A DNA stretch of 64,000 bases from Marsupella aquatica (taxonomy: Eukaryota > Marchantiophyta). Numbering within the stretch: position 1 is the first letter of the stretch; each line of letters begins with the position of its first letter. The notes beneath the pieces were generated by a model, which searched no databases, was not told where the DNA came from, and saw only the letters and a list, made by a program, of their open reading frames with translations. The stretch covers positions 4,898,001 through 4,962,000 of the forward strand of contig OZ316899.1 in the NCBI GenBank assembly GCA_973895155.1, read 5' to 3'. Positions 20,612-31,560 of this stretch are shown here, piece after piece. The position numbers were made by a program, and so were the translations under genes.

Positions 20612-23247
20612 ATGTCGCACACGATCCTCTCCAGCTCGGCCATTCGATTCTGGATGCAGTTCCTATCTACCGGAAGGCACTTGGCCGACTCATTGAAACA
20701 CGCCAACCCGCGCTGATACGAAATCGAACGCGAGTACGAGCGAGCCATCCGCCTAGCAGGACAACACCACTACATCCTTAACTTTGACTACCCATCTCAG
20801 AGCGAGCTTTACCGACCAGCAGAGGTATCCGGGTACTTCTTCAACGGAGACAAATATATCGGGTTCTGGGAAGCATTGCTTCGGCTTCCGGATGAGGTCT
20901 TCAATATCCCGGGTACGATCGACTTGCAGCGACATCACTTCAACCACATCCCTGCTCAGGTTCGGGCTATCATCAACAGCGAGTCCAGCACTACTCGTTC
21001 GACAAGGTCGTCTGCCCTCGCTTCGGAGAACTTCTACCAGCACCTACAGAGCTTCATAGGAGCTCGGCCAACAACCAACATGACCAACTCAGTTGTACCC
21101 GTACCCATACCCGTATAACCTCAGGCTCAGCTTCAGCTTCAGCCTCAGCCGCAGCCTAGCCAAACCCCACCACCGATCGCCCAACCAGCACAAGTACGCT
21201 CCGTCATCAACGCTGTGGATCTTAGCGATGACGACGAGGCTACCCTACCCTTGACCAGGCGGCCCAGAGGAACAAGCGCTCAGGGGGCCGATACTATATC
21301 GTCCCCACCCCCTGCTCTGACCCCAGGAGCGGCCCCGACAGACAACATGGTGACCGTGGCCGACCCGCGCCCGTTACTAACGGCAGTAGCACTACCCAGG
21401 CCCGATTGGGAGGATGGGGAGGTGTCACCTTCCCCAAGCCAGTCACGGGGGAAGAAGAGGAAGGAATCCGCCACTGCATCCGGGTTACCATTGGCCACGG
21501 TAGCCGTGGCCAAGGTGACGATGCACCGCATGGGGGAAAACGTTCACAAAAACATCCTCCATCCCAAGCATGCGGTGTACCTAAAGACTCAGGGATTCGA
21601 GCACCTCGCCTCCCTCCCCTGGAACACTTGCAGGTACTACGGGGAGGACATGACGGAGTTCATCAGGAATTATGACGACGCGCGTCAACATACTCGGCTA
21701 CGGGGAAGGAGTATGTCCCTCACGGAAGAACGGCTCAGGATGATCTTCGGGTTACCCGAAGGTGACCATCGAGTCGAATCACGGGCTCCCGGGGGCAAGG
21801 GAGCCAAGTACCAATCTTCAAGTTTTCCCTCAGAGGGAGCAGTGGACAACGGGTTCGTGATGAAAACCTGCCTCATCCCCGAGATAGCTGAGCGACTGGA
21901 GTTCCAGAGGTACGGCCTCCACATGATGGAACCCCGGGGGGAGATCTCCGCCGCCCAGGTTATCCAGGTCGAGAACTATCGACCTAGGAGGTGGGCATCG
22001 TACTTCGCTAAGAAATTCCATGAAGAGATGGAGCGGCGAAGGAAGACGCTGTACATTGGCGGGAAGGCGTATTTCGCTAGCCACATCGAGATCATTCTTG
22101 AGTGGTACGCCCGGTTTGATCGATGAACCCTTCCCGTGTCAACGTTACAAAGCTGGTCCCAGCTAGGTGGGTTTTCCCGGCCTTGGAGAGACGGCCCCAG
22201 CCCGAGGCCCGAAGTCCAGCGGACACGCCAGCTTCACCCACCCCACCTCCACAAGTAGCTGTAGTTGTAACCGAGGAGGTACCGGATGGGTCGGGTGTCG
22301 CAACCGTTGATGCGACCCAACAGGCCAGGCTAAGTACAGAAGTCGGTACGGCGAAGGTCTTACCCGAGCCCGGTTCTCCCAAAGACCCACCGGTGGCTAT
22401 TCCGGAGAACCGGACATTGCTACAGGAGGACGCTCCAGCCCCTTCCAACGTTATGTCCCCAGGGCTGGACGTCACTGCCCCGGCCCCCGCGCGTGTGGAC
22501 GTCTGCCCGTGCCCAACTCCGGACAGGCACAACCTGGACCACCCGGAACTCTTCGTACCGGGTACATTTCTGAACGGGCTTCTGGGAGATTTCTCTCATC
22601 AAATTGCCCGGGATACCGGGGAGTTCATGGCCCGGAAGGTAGTCTGTTTCTTCAATCAGGAGTTGGTTGCCGCAGTAAAGGCAGGTCGGGCCCAGTCAGA
22701 GGCCCTTCAGAGGATAGAGCGGCATCGGGTGGAGTCCGTGTACCTAAAGAATGAAGTTGCGGCTCAAGAGGCTGAGCTTCGGCAACTACGACCCAAGGTT
22801 GCAGCCGCCGATGAGTTGTTAGCAAAGGCGCACGCTCTTACCGCCCTAGTCGAACAGGCCAAAGCTGGGAACGAAGCCGAGATTACACGACTCCGGAACC
22901 AGATTGACAGTTTGAAGAATCAAACTGTCACCTGGCAGAAAGACCTGGAGGAGGCCGAGGAACAGGCCCAGCGGGACACGGCGGAGATAGCCACGCTGCA
23001 GGCCGAGGTGGCGCGGCTCCAAACCGAGGCCGAGAAGCAGGACCAGCTGGCGGGTAAACTGACAAGTGACGCCCAGTAGTTGGAGGAGGCTTGTCAGGAG
23101 GCAGCGGAGGAGACGGACGCGGCGAGGCGAGAGAACGAATCTCTGCTGGACCAGGTCCAACTCCTCAAGGCGGACAATGACAGGCTTCGAAGGCAGCGGG
23201 ATGGCCGCTCCCATTCAGGTGGCTCTGGCAAGCGTGCCAGGCATTAG
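20612..23247 (+). pseudogene. LTR-encoded ORF: plant transposon-protein domain plus coiled coil (copy 2)
   Basis: From MSHTILSSSAIRFWMQF the frame covers an N-terminal domain, a Pro/Gln/Ala-rich linker, a KKRK basic cluster, and a central domain (21500-22120; MHRMGENVHKNILHPKHAV, YYGEDMTEFIRNYDDARQH, RMIFGLPEGDHR, MEPRGEISAAQVIQVENY) of the putative plant transposon protein type. A TGA at 22124 and frame change lead into a Pro/Val-rich hinge and a C-terminal coiled coil (22123-23247; QEAELRQLRPKVAAADELL, QLAGKLTSDAQ, RRENESLLDQVQLLKADN). The intact protein would be about 870 residues. Breaks: TGA after ANPR, TGA at 22124, TAG at 23077. It sits wholly inside the LTR, downstream of the LTR promoter, so every insertion brings two copies. 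Role unknown; a structural or DNA-binding accessory is possible. Confidence 0.75.
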
Positions 23248-24149
23248 TGGCGGAGTAGGAATAGAGTAGGATTAGGACTAGCTTAGTCAGGCTCTTGGGA
23301 TAGGCACCTACCTTAGGTACAACTTCGCTGCCGTGCTGTCCAGCCTGCATAGATTAGGATCTTCTAATAAGACACAGCCGTTTCCGGCCTGACTGTCAGC
23401 TTAGTTAGGACTGTAGTCAGTGAATCTTCGGCGAGAGGACACCCTGTCCCTCGGCCCTTAGTATTTAGTGCACCCCTCGGTAGAGTCAAGGGGGGGGGGG
23501 GGTTTTAGTTGCAAAGTTGGGCGTCCACGGTATGTGCGGGGAGTCCCGACCTCTGGGAATGAAAGAGTACCAAGGGGAGGGGGTAGGACTAAGCTCGTTG
23601 GGCGAGTGCGGAGCCGGGCTCCGTTGTAGTGTGCACCCTCGGCCTTGAACCTGTTCATTCCGGGGCTGTCGGGTCAACTAAGTGTACGCATATGTTCCCT
23701 TTGTAGTAAAATCCTTTCCCATCATTTTCCTTCGTGTAAATCGAGATTGTATGCATGTGCGCGTGTATGTGTATGGGTTTCTCATATATGGGTGGCAGCG
23801 CCAGGCCGAACGCACTACCCGAAACGTGCACAGGGTGCAACCTGCGGGTAAGTGGTTGCGAGCACGGGTTGAGGACCTGTATCATCGAATCCGGATCGAA
23901 GGCGGACAGCACGAAGGCTTAGAAGTCCTTAAGCCGGGATCGATCCTGCTATCGACTAAGGTATGTTCCGGCGGCGGAACACAAACCATACCTAGGAGGT
24001 GTCCGTATTTAGCAGTATGCGCACTTAGCGCTAGTTTACGAGAATAAGGTGCATTACGTGCTTCCCTTCCTGCCCGAACCCTCAGATTTACGAGGGATGT
24101 GCCCGTCTAAGCTGAAGTCTGAGTTAAGGCCGCAGCCGATGACGTGACA

Positions 24150-24180
24150 TAGCCTTTGTTTTTGGCGCTAGATGGAGGGG
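24150..24180 (+). promoter_or_regulatory. Probable primer-binding site (copy 1)
   Basis: TGGCGCTAGATGGAGGG lies about 13 bases after the LTR end and begins TGG, complementary to a tRNA CCA end. The same sequence recurs after 26846. The gap from the LTR is longer than usual, and the tRNA was not identified. Confidence 0.5.
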
Positions 24181-25312
24181 GCACTCTACATATCGTAGAG
24201 GGGAGACATGTGCGTATTCACCTAGGCAGGATACATCAGGACATAGTACTAACCATCGCATTTATATGAGTAAATGCCCGTCACTCGTTCTCAAGCAGCT
24301 TACTTGAGAAGATTGACAGCAAACGAGAAAGTGCAACCATGACAAGTTCCGATTCTTCGGACTCGGAAGACTCGCACTCGCCCCGACATATGAACATACC
24401 CCCGGGACCTTCGGGGTCCGGTTCGACCGGTCCTCCTGCGGTTCCACCGCCACCACCACCACCACCACCACCTATGGCAGCCGCTCCACCGATGGCCCGC
24501 GCTGCTCAAGCTCCTCCACAAATATCGCAACGATCATGATTTCATTATCAACCTTTCAAGGGGCGTCATGGGGATGATCCGGATGAATGGTTGGATGAGT
24601 TTGAAGCCACTGCCAAAGCTAATGGGGAAGACGCCATTAAGCTAACCATCCTCCCGGGAGTGATGCGGGGAGAAGCTCGTCCATGGTACAACTCGTTGCC
24701 ACCCGGGACTACATGGGCACAATTCCAAGCTGCATTGCTGCAGGAGTTTCGTGCCATTGGATCGGAACAGCGTTCTCTATTAAAGATTGGCCAGCTTTGC
24801 ATGGGAAAGAAGGAGTCCCTGCGGAAGTTCATTCAGAAGTTTCAGAAACTTGCAGCCAAGATCCGGCCCAGGCCGGGAGACGCGCTCCAGCTTACATGGT
24901 TCCTTCATGGTTTGCCCAGGAATATGCAATTCTGGGTACGCCAGAATAATCCGATTTCAATGCAGGCGGCCATAGCGTGCGCCGAAACTTACCGGGAGTC
25001 CACCTATAACTCCCGGCGGAGCCAGCGAGCACGCTGCAAGAAGGGTAAGTACGAGACCTTCAGTGACAGTGACTCCGAATCGGACGACGAGAGGAAGAAG
25101 AAACGCAAGAAGAAAAAGAAACATCGTTCGACCTCGTCCAGCTCGGAGACGGAATCCAGTTCGGATTCAGCTTCAAGCACCGGATCCTCTACCTCCAGTT
25201 CATCAGGAAGCGACTCGGAGAGCGAAAGCCGGAGCAAAAAGAAGAAGAGACGAGTGAAGAAGGAGGGGAAGATCAAACCCCGGGCGCGAAGAATGATACC
25301 AGATCCAAAGGA
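24150..25312 (+). mobile_element. Gypsy internal fragment (leader and gag only)
   Basis: It follows LTR copy 2 directly and matches the start of the second internal region (26847 onward). It breaks off within gag after RRMIPD, where sequence of the LTR coiled-coil ORF takes over. Confidence 0.85.
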
Positions 25313-25556
25313 TGCCGGGGAGTTCATGGCCCAGAAGGTACCCTGTTTCTTCAATCAGGAGTTGGTTGCCATAGTAAAGGCAGGTTGGGCCCAGTCAGAG
25401 GCCCATCAGAGGATAGAGCGGTACCGGGTGGAGTCCGTATACTTAAAGAACGAAGTTGCGGCTCAAGAGGCTGAGCTTCTGCAGCTACGACCCAAAGTTG
25501 CAGCCGCCGATGAGTTGTTAGCAAAGGTGCAAGCCCTTACCGCCCTAGCCAAATAG
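24274..25556 (+). pseudogene. Gag fused in frame to the LTR-encoded coiled coil
   Basis: The gag start MPVTRSQAAYLRRL is at 24274; a frame change and a TGA at 24538 follow. From 24591 an open frame of 321 codons encodes the Retrotrans_gag core (LTILPGVMRGEARPWYNSLP, FIQKFQKLAAKIRPRPGDAL), a lysine/serine-rich tail (KKKRKKKKKHRSTSSSS-like) and then, from about 25312, GEFMAQKVPCFFNQELVAIV, the start of the LTR coiled coil, ending at a TAG. The junction keeps the frame, so a chimeric Gag/coiled-coil protein could be read, although the C-terminus is cut at 25556. Further coiled-coil codons follow in other frames to 25946. Gag normally assembles the particle around the RNA. Confidence 0.75.
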
Positions 25557-26846
25557 GCCAAAGCTGGAAACGAGGCCGAGGTTGCACGACTCCGGAACCA
25601 GATTGATAGTTTGAAGAATCAAATTGTCATCTGGCAGAAAGACTTGGAGGAGGCCGAAGAACGGGCCTAGCGGGACACTACGGAGATAGCCACGCTACAG
25701 GCCAAAGTAGCGTGGCTCCAAACCAAAGCCGAGAAGCAGGACCAGGTGGTGGGCAAGTTGACGAGCGACGCCCAGCAGCTGGAGGAGGCATGCCAGGAGG
25801 CAGCGGAGGAGACGGACGCGGCAAAGCGAGAGAACGAATCTCTGCTAGACCAGGTCCAGCTTCTCAAGGCGGACAACGACAGACTTCGTAAGCAGCGGGA
25901 TGGCCGCTCCCACTCGGGCGGCTCTGGCAAGCATGCCAGGCATTAGCGGCGGAGTAGGAATAGAATAGGGTTAGGAATAGCTAAATCAGGCTATGGTAAC
26001 AGGAACCTGCCCTAGTTAGAGCAGCACCGCCATGCTGTCTAGCCTGCGTAGGTTAGGTAGGATCTTCTAATAAGACACAGCCGTTTTGCGGCCTGACAGT
26101 CAGATTAGTTAGAACCTAAGTCAGCGAATCTTGGGGCGGGAGGACACTTCGTTCCTCGGCCCTTAGTATTTAGTGCACCCCTCGGTAGAGGCAAGGGGGG
26201 GTTTTAGTCTCAGTGTTGGACATCCGCGGTATGTGCGGGGAGTCCCAACCTCTGGGAGTGAAAGAGTACCAAGGGGAGGGTGTAAGACTAAGCTTGCTGG
26301 GCGAGTGCGGAGCCGGGCTCCGTTGTAGTGTACACCCTCGGGCTCGGACCTGTTCACTCCAAAGCATTTGGGTCAACTAAGTGTACGCGTATGTCTCTTA
26401 TGGAGTAAAATCCCTTCCCATTATTTCCTTCGTGTAAATTGAGATTTTATGCTTGTGTGTATGTATGTGTGTGAATCTCGTGTATAGGTGCCAACGCTTG
26501 GCCGAACGCACTACCCAAGTAGTGCACGGGGTGCAGCTTGCATGTACGTGGTTGCGAGCCCGGGTTGAGCACCCATATCATCAAAATCCGTATCGAAGGC
26601 GGACAATACGAAGGCTTAGAAGCCCTTAAGCCAGGGTCGATCCTACTATCGAGTGAGGTATGTTCCGTCGGTGGAACACAAACCATACCTAGGAGGTGTC
26701 TGTATATGACGATAGGCGCACTTAGCGGTATTTTACGTAAGTTGGGTGCATTCCGTGCCTCCCTCCCTGCCCGAACCCTCATTTTGACAAAGGGTGTGCC
26801 TATTTAAGCCGAAGCCCGGAGTAAGGCCAAGGCTGACGACGTGACA
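25313..26846 (+). repeat. Gypsy LTR, 3' part only (copy 3)
   Basis: It is collinear with LTR copies 2 and 4 from the GEFMARK codons to the GACGTGACA end. It includes coiled-coil ORF remnants to a stop after KHARH at 25946 (TAG near 25668 where copy 4 has CAG) and the non-coding 3' part of the LTR. Confidence 0.9.
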
Positions 26847-26975
26847 TAGCCTTTGTTTTTGGCGCTAGATGGAGGGGGCACTCTACGTGTAGTAGAGGGG
26901 AGACATGTGTGGGTGCACCTGGGCAGAATACACCAGGCCCGTGTGAGTTACTAACCATCGCGTGTATATGAGTAA

Positions 26976-28190
26976 ATGCCCGTCACTCGTTCTCAAGCAG
27001 CTTACTTGAGGAGATTGACTAGCGAACGAGAGAGTGCAACCACAGCAAGCTCCGACTCTTCAAGATCGGAGGATTTGCAATCACCTCGGCAAATGAACAT
27101 ACCACCAGGATGCTCGGGGTCCGGTCCAACCGGTCCTGCTCTAGTTCCTGTTGCACCACCGCCAGCATCGCCACCGCCACCAGTACCTATGGTAGTCGCC
27201 CCACCGATGGCCTGCGCTGCCCAAGCTCCTCCACAAATATCGCAATGATTGCGGTTTCATTATCGACCTTTCAAAGGGCGTCATGGGGATGATCCGGATG
27301 AATGGTTGGATGAGTTTGAAGCCACTGCTAAGGCTAACGGGGAAGACGCCATTAAGCTAACCGTCCTCCCTGGAGTGATGCAGGGAGAAGCTCGTCCATG
27401 GTACAACTTGCTGCCACCCGGTACTACATGGGCACAATTCCAAGCTGCGTTGCTACAAGAATTTCGTGCTATTGGATCTGAGTAGCGCTCTTTATTATAG
27501 ATCGGTCAGCTTTGCATGGGGAAAAAATAGTCCCTGCGAAAGTTCATTCAGAAGTTTCAGAAACTTGCTACCAAGATACGGCCCAGGCCGGGTGACGCAC
27601 TCCAGCTTACGTGGTTCCTCCATGGTTTGCCCACGAATATGCAATTCTGGGTGCGCCAGAATAACCCAATTTCAATGCAAGCAGCCATAGCGTGCGCCGA
27701 AACCTACCGGGAGTCCACCTATAACTCCCGGCAAAGCCAGCGGGCACGCCGCAAGAAGGGCAAGTATGAGACCTTCAATGACAGTGACTCCGAATCAGAC
27801 GACGAGAAGAAGAAGAAACGCAAGAAGAAGAAGAAACATCGTTTGACCTCGTCCAGTTTGGAGATAGAATCTAGTTCGGATCCTCCACCACCAGCTCATC
27901 GGGGAGTGATTTGGAGAGCGAGAGCCGGAGCAAGAAGAAGAAAAGGAGAGTTAAGGAGGGGGAAAATCAAATCCCATGCTCGAAGAACGATACCCGATCT
28001 GAAGGCTACCGAAGCAGACAAGCTTAACAAAATCACAGATCGCCTCAAAGCACTGTTAGTACATCTCGCGGAAAAGCCGGTGGAGAAGAAGAAGCCATCT
28101 GAGATCCGAGCCCATGCGTGGTGTTCAAAGTGCTTCCAATCCGGGCATGTCGTGCAAGAATGCCCAAGATGGAAGAACCGAGTTCACTAG
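26976..28190 (+). pseudogene. Gypsy gag
   Basis: It opens MPVTRSQAAYLRRLTSERES, followed by a proline-rich region. A TGA near 27246 (the word CAATGATTG where the first copy has CAACGATCA) precedes the Retrotrans_gag core (DDPDEWLDEFEATAKANGED, GEARPWYNLLPPGTTWAQF). A TAG near 27482 and a frame change interrupt it; 27627-28190 continues with NMQFWVRQNNPISMQAAIAC, a lysine/serine tail, RLKALLVHLAEKP and a CCHC zinc knuckle (CSKCFQSGHVVQEC). The knuckle would bind the genomic RNA. Compared with the first copy it has more stops but keeps the zinc knuckle. Confidence 0.85.
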
Positions 28191-29140
28191 GTGGAATTAG
28201 ATGATGTCGACAACCCGGGACCTGAAGCGGAGTCCACAGAGTATTTCTTTGAAGACCCTCCTGATTCGGTGTATCAGATTTCAACGGTGAGTCCGCGTAA
28301 CTTAGCAGGTAGAACTGCATACCCCTACCCAAACAATGTCGAAGTTTCCAAGTTATCAGTAACCCTAGCATTCCCCCTAAACCAGGGATTTGGCGATCCC
28401 CGGTTTGTTACAACTGTGAGAAGCCAGGCCACTTTGCGAGGGAATGCACAGAACCAAGATGCCAGGGGGATGGCCGTGGCATGCCACTATGTCAAGTCTG
28501 AAAAATGGAAGCTCATTCCATGGCCAATTGTCCATTGGTAATAGCGGCTCGAACAAATGGAGCAAGACCAGCCCAGGGCGGACCGGCCACGAGCGATGCA
28601 GTCGTCCAAATGATTGTTGTGGAATGGCAAGATGACAACACCGAGTGGGTGAATCTGGTGGACGTGGCGGAGCACCCTAATCCATCTGACGAGGCTGAGT
28701 GCTACCGAGTGTCAACAAGAGCCAAATGGAAGGAAGAGAAGCAGGAGGAGAAACGCAAGAAAAAGCAAGATACTACTCCGGTGCAGCCAGTGATAGACAT
28801 ACCCCCAGAGAAAGACGATGACTACCGTCGGGACGACCCGAAGCTAGTTTTCCCTTGCATCGAAGAAATGGTAAAGAAACAGCTGGAGGCCTACAAAGCT
28901 TGGGAATACCAGAAGGCAATCGATAAGGACATCAAAGCAGCCAAAGCCGCCCGACGACAGGAGCAAGAAAAGCAAGAAAAGCAGGAGGAGGAAGTCAAGC
29001 AGCAACCGAAGGAAGAAAAGAAGGAGGACTATGATATTAAGGAAGACGTGAAGAGTTGCCCGGTTACAGCAACAGTAGGACAACTGCTACAAAACAATCC
29101 ACAGTACCGACGGCAACTGAGGGAGTTGCTTACGGGTTGA
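28191..29140 (+). pseudogene. Gypsy gag-pro linker region with second zinc knuckle and charged domain
   Basis: Near 28406 another frame gives CYNCEKPGHFAREC, a second CCHC knuckle. 28505-29140 is open for 211 codons: VEWQDDNTEWVNLVDVAEHP, then lysine/glutamate-rich helical stretches (RRQEQEKQEKQEEEVKQQPK) and a C-terminal TVGQLLQNNPQYRRQLRELL. It lies between gag and the protease and is probably part of a long Gag-Pol. I do not recognise a known enzyme in the charged part. Confidence 0.6.
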
Positions 29141-29182
29141 CGACGGAGGCGACTACCCCGTGTTGGGATCGCGGATTGCAAC

Positions 29183-29932
29183 ATGATATGCGAGGACCTG
29201 GGAGCGCCGGACATCTCGATTGAGATTAATAATTGTACCATCAAGATGGTTCTCGTGGACGGAGGAGCGGGCGTCAACATCATGACTGAAGAAACATCAG
29301 TCAAGTTAGGATACCTCACGTATCAACCCACGGCCCGAGCTATCAGATTAGCAAACGGGGCAAGGGTCCTTCCATTAGGCACGCTCACACGGGTGCTCAC
29401 TCTGGTGGGAGGGGTGGAGTTCTATCTCAACTTCCTAGTCATGAGGCCGGTTTGGCCCTCCTCTTATCCGGTCCTCCTAGGCAGGCCGTGGCTGTACGGT
29501 GGCCGTGTAGTCACGGATTGGGGAAAGAAGGAGCTACGGTTTGGGACACCCACAGTGCGGGTATCATGGGCAATGGACGATTACCAGGGCGAAACTCCAC
29601 AGGGACCCGAGGAATATGATTCAAAGACCTCGGAGGAAGAGGAACTGAATATGATTGAACTCATCCCGTCCCTGTCCGAGGAAGATGTCTTTGGAGTTGA
29701 GGCAACCCGGGAAACACATCTCCTGAATTACCCGAAGGCTGCTATTGAGTCCACCCCGAGCACCTCCACTGCCCGGGATGAGGAAACGCAAAAACAACCA
29801 ATCAATACGGAGGACACGGCTCCAGCTAAGCAGGGTGCCGCTGTTGCTTCTACCAGTGCAGAGCCTTGTGACCATGAACCGGCGAAACAACCGCCCGAGG
29901 CCGAAAACCTGAGACCAAGATATAAGAAATGA
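29183..29932 (+). pseudogene. Gypsy aspartic protease
   Basis: A 249-codon open frame. CTIKMVLVDGGAGVNIM carries the catalytic D with the G-A context (DGGA in place of DSGA, frequent in plant gypsy families), and PVLLGRPWLYGGRVVTDWG is the C-terminal fold of retroviral-type proteases. A Thr/Pro/Glu-rich linker follows to a TGA at 29930. The enzyme would cut the Gag-Pol polyprotein. This part looks intact; the whole polyprotein does not. Confidence 0.85.
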
Positions 29933-29959
29933 GTCTCCTGGGATCTGTTCATCCCACAA

Positions 29960-31560
29960 TTGGAGGAAGTAACTCCAATCCCAAAACCAATCCCGGTTCC
30001 ACCCATGTACGGAGGAGTTCGATTAGCTGAACTTGATGCGAGACTGGACCCGAGCTTGCGGAACCAGGTTGAAGTCATCAGGAAGGAGCACTACCGGAAG
30101 TACACCATTGGGATGGATAAGTCTTTTAACCTGGGCCACGCTCTGACTGGGGAGGCGGAAAAATCTATCCAAGCTTTGCTCAAGGAATATGAAGATGTGT
30201 TTGCATGGAGCCATCACGATTTAACAGGAGTCTCCCCCGAGTTAGGAAAACACACGATCAATTTGAATCTGAGGGCCCATGCAGTACGGCAGCGACAACG
30301 TCGCATGAACCCGAGGTACTCCATCTTAGTGAAGGAGGAAATTGATTGTCTCCTCGCCGCAGATATCATCTACCCGGTAATGGCCAGCAATTGGGTCTCT
30401 CCCATCGTCATTGTACCAAAAAAGGGAGGTACGGACGAAAAACCTAAGATCTGGATCTGTCAGGACTATCGTAAGTTGAACGACGCGACCTGAAAAGATC
30501 ATTACCCGTTACCATTCACGGATATGGTTCTAGATATGGTAGCCCGAAATGAAATTTATACATTCCTTGACGGGTATTCGGGTTATAACCAAATCTGGAT
30601 TCGCCTCTCGGATCAGCTCAAAACAACGTTCACTACAGAATGGGGGACTTTCGCATTTCGGAGAATGCTGTTCGGATTGTGTGACGCTCCGGCCATGTTT
30701 CAGCAACTCATGATGAATATCTTCCACGATTTCCTACGGGAATTTCTGGAGATATTTATCGACAACTTCACCATCTTTGGAACCGTCGCCATGCACCCCG
30801 AACACCTAAGACGTACGTTGCAACGATGCCGAGAGGTTAACCTCAAACTACATCCTGCCAAATGCTTTTTCGGGGTAGAGGAGGGAGTGTTACTCGGGCA
30901 TCGTGTGTCCAAACGGGGTATCGAGGTGGACCAAGAGAAGGTTGCGGCCTGGATGGCGGTGGTGTTCCCCGTGGATCAAAAAGCGGTACGATCCATCTTG
31001 GGCTGTGTAGGGTATTACCGTTGGTTCATTAAAGACTTTGCTAAAATTGCGTTGCCCTTAACTGAGATGATGAAGAAGGATGCGGTGATCGAGGAGACAC
31101 CCCGAAGACGGATTGCTTTCGAAGAACTCCGTAAACGACTCACCACCGCACCTATCATGGTCACTCCAGACTGGAATAAGGAGTTCCACATGTATGTCAA
31201 TGTGTCAGGGTTCTGTATCGGATCCGTGCTCAGTCAGCTTGATGAGGACGGACGCGACCACCCCATCTACTTTGCTAGCCGTCAATTATTCACAGTCGAA
31301 AAAAATTATTCCCCCACTGATTGAGAATCTCTGGGAATAATCTACTCGTGTAAAAAGTTCCGACACTATATGCTCGGCTACAAGGTCATATTCCACACGG
31401 ATCATGATAGCCTGAAGTACATGGTCAACAAAGCAAACATGACGGGACAGATAGCCCGGTGGGTGCTACTTCTCCAGGAATTTAACTACGAAGTTTGGGT
31501 TCGGCCAGGAAAGGTACACCTCAACGCCGACTTCTTTTCAAGGCTGGATGGCGTACCAGT
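29960..31560 (+). pseudogene. Gypsy reverse transcriptase and RNase H
   Basis: RT blocks in order: LLAADIIYPVMASNWVSPIV, WICQDYRKLNDAT, (stop), KDHYPLPFTDMVLDMVAR, TFLDGYSGYNQIWI, FRRMLFGLCDAPAMFQQLM and the catalytic-site region LEIFIDNFTIFG. The last reads F-I-D-N where YxDD is normal, so the second catalytic Asp is Asn. Then GHRVSKRGIEVDQEKVAAW, GCVGYYRWFIKDFAKIALPL and an RNase H region (FHMYVNVSGFCIGSVLSQ, IFHTDHDSLKYMVNKA) ending RPGKVHLNADFFSRLDG. Stops are a TGA at 30491 and another near 31322, both at positions where related elements commonly have arginine (CGA). Confidence 0.9.

Larger units (their letters stand above)
20145..24149 (+). repeat. Gypsy LTR, full length (copy 2)
   Basis: It starts TGTGACACCACCGG, ends GATGACGTGACA and is followed by TAGCCTTTGTTTTTGGCGCT, which contains the likely primer-binding site. 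Length is 4005 bp, matching the 4000 bp of copy 4. It holds the TATA box (20504), the long ORF (20612-23247) and about 900 bp of 3' sequence, including a 13-14 base G run near 23490 that is 7 bases in the other copies. Confidence 0.92.

Noticed and set aside
22092-22532. Minus-strand 146-codon ORF, also present at 34763-35320
   Set aside because: Antisense of the Pro/Val-rich hinge of the LTR ORF; it recurs only because the LTR is repeated.
23458-23677. Short minus-strand ORFs repeated at 26163 and 36259
   Set aside because: They occur in every LTR copy with different frames and are antisense to non-coding LTR sequence.
25004-25354. Minus-strand Ser/Leu-rich ORF of 116 codons
   Set aside because: Antisense of the Lys/Ser tail of gag.
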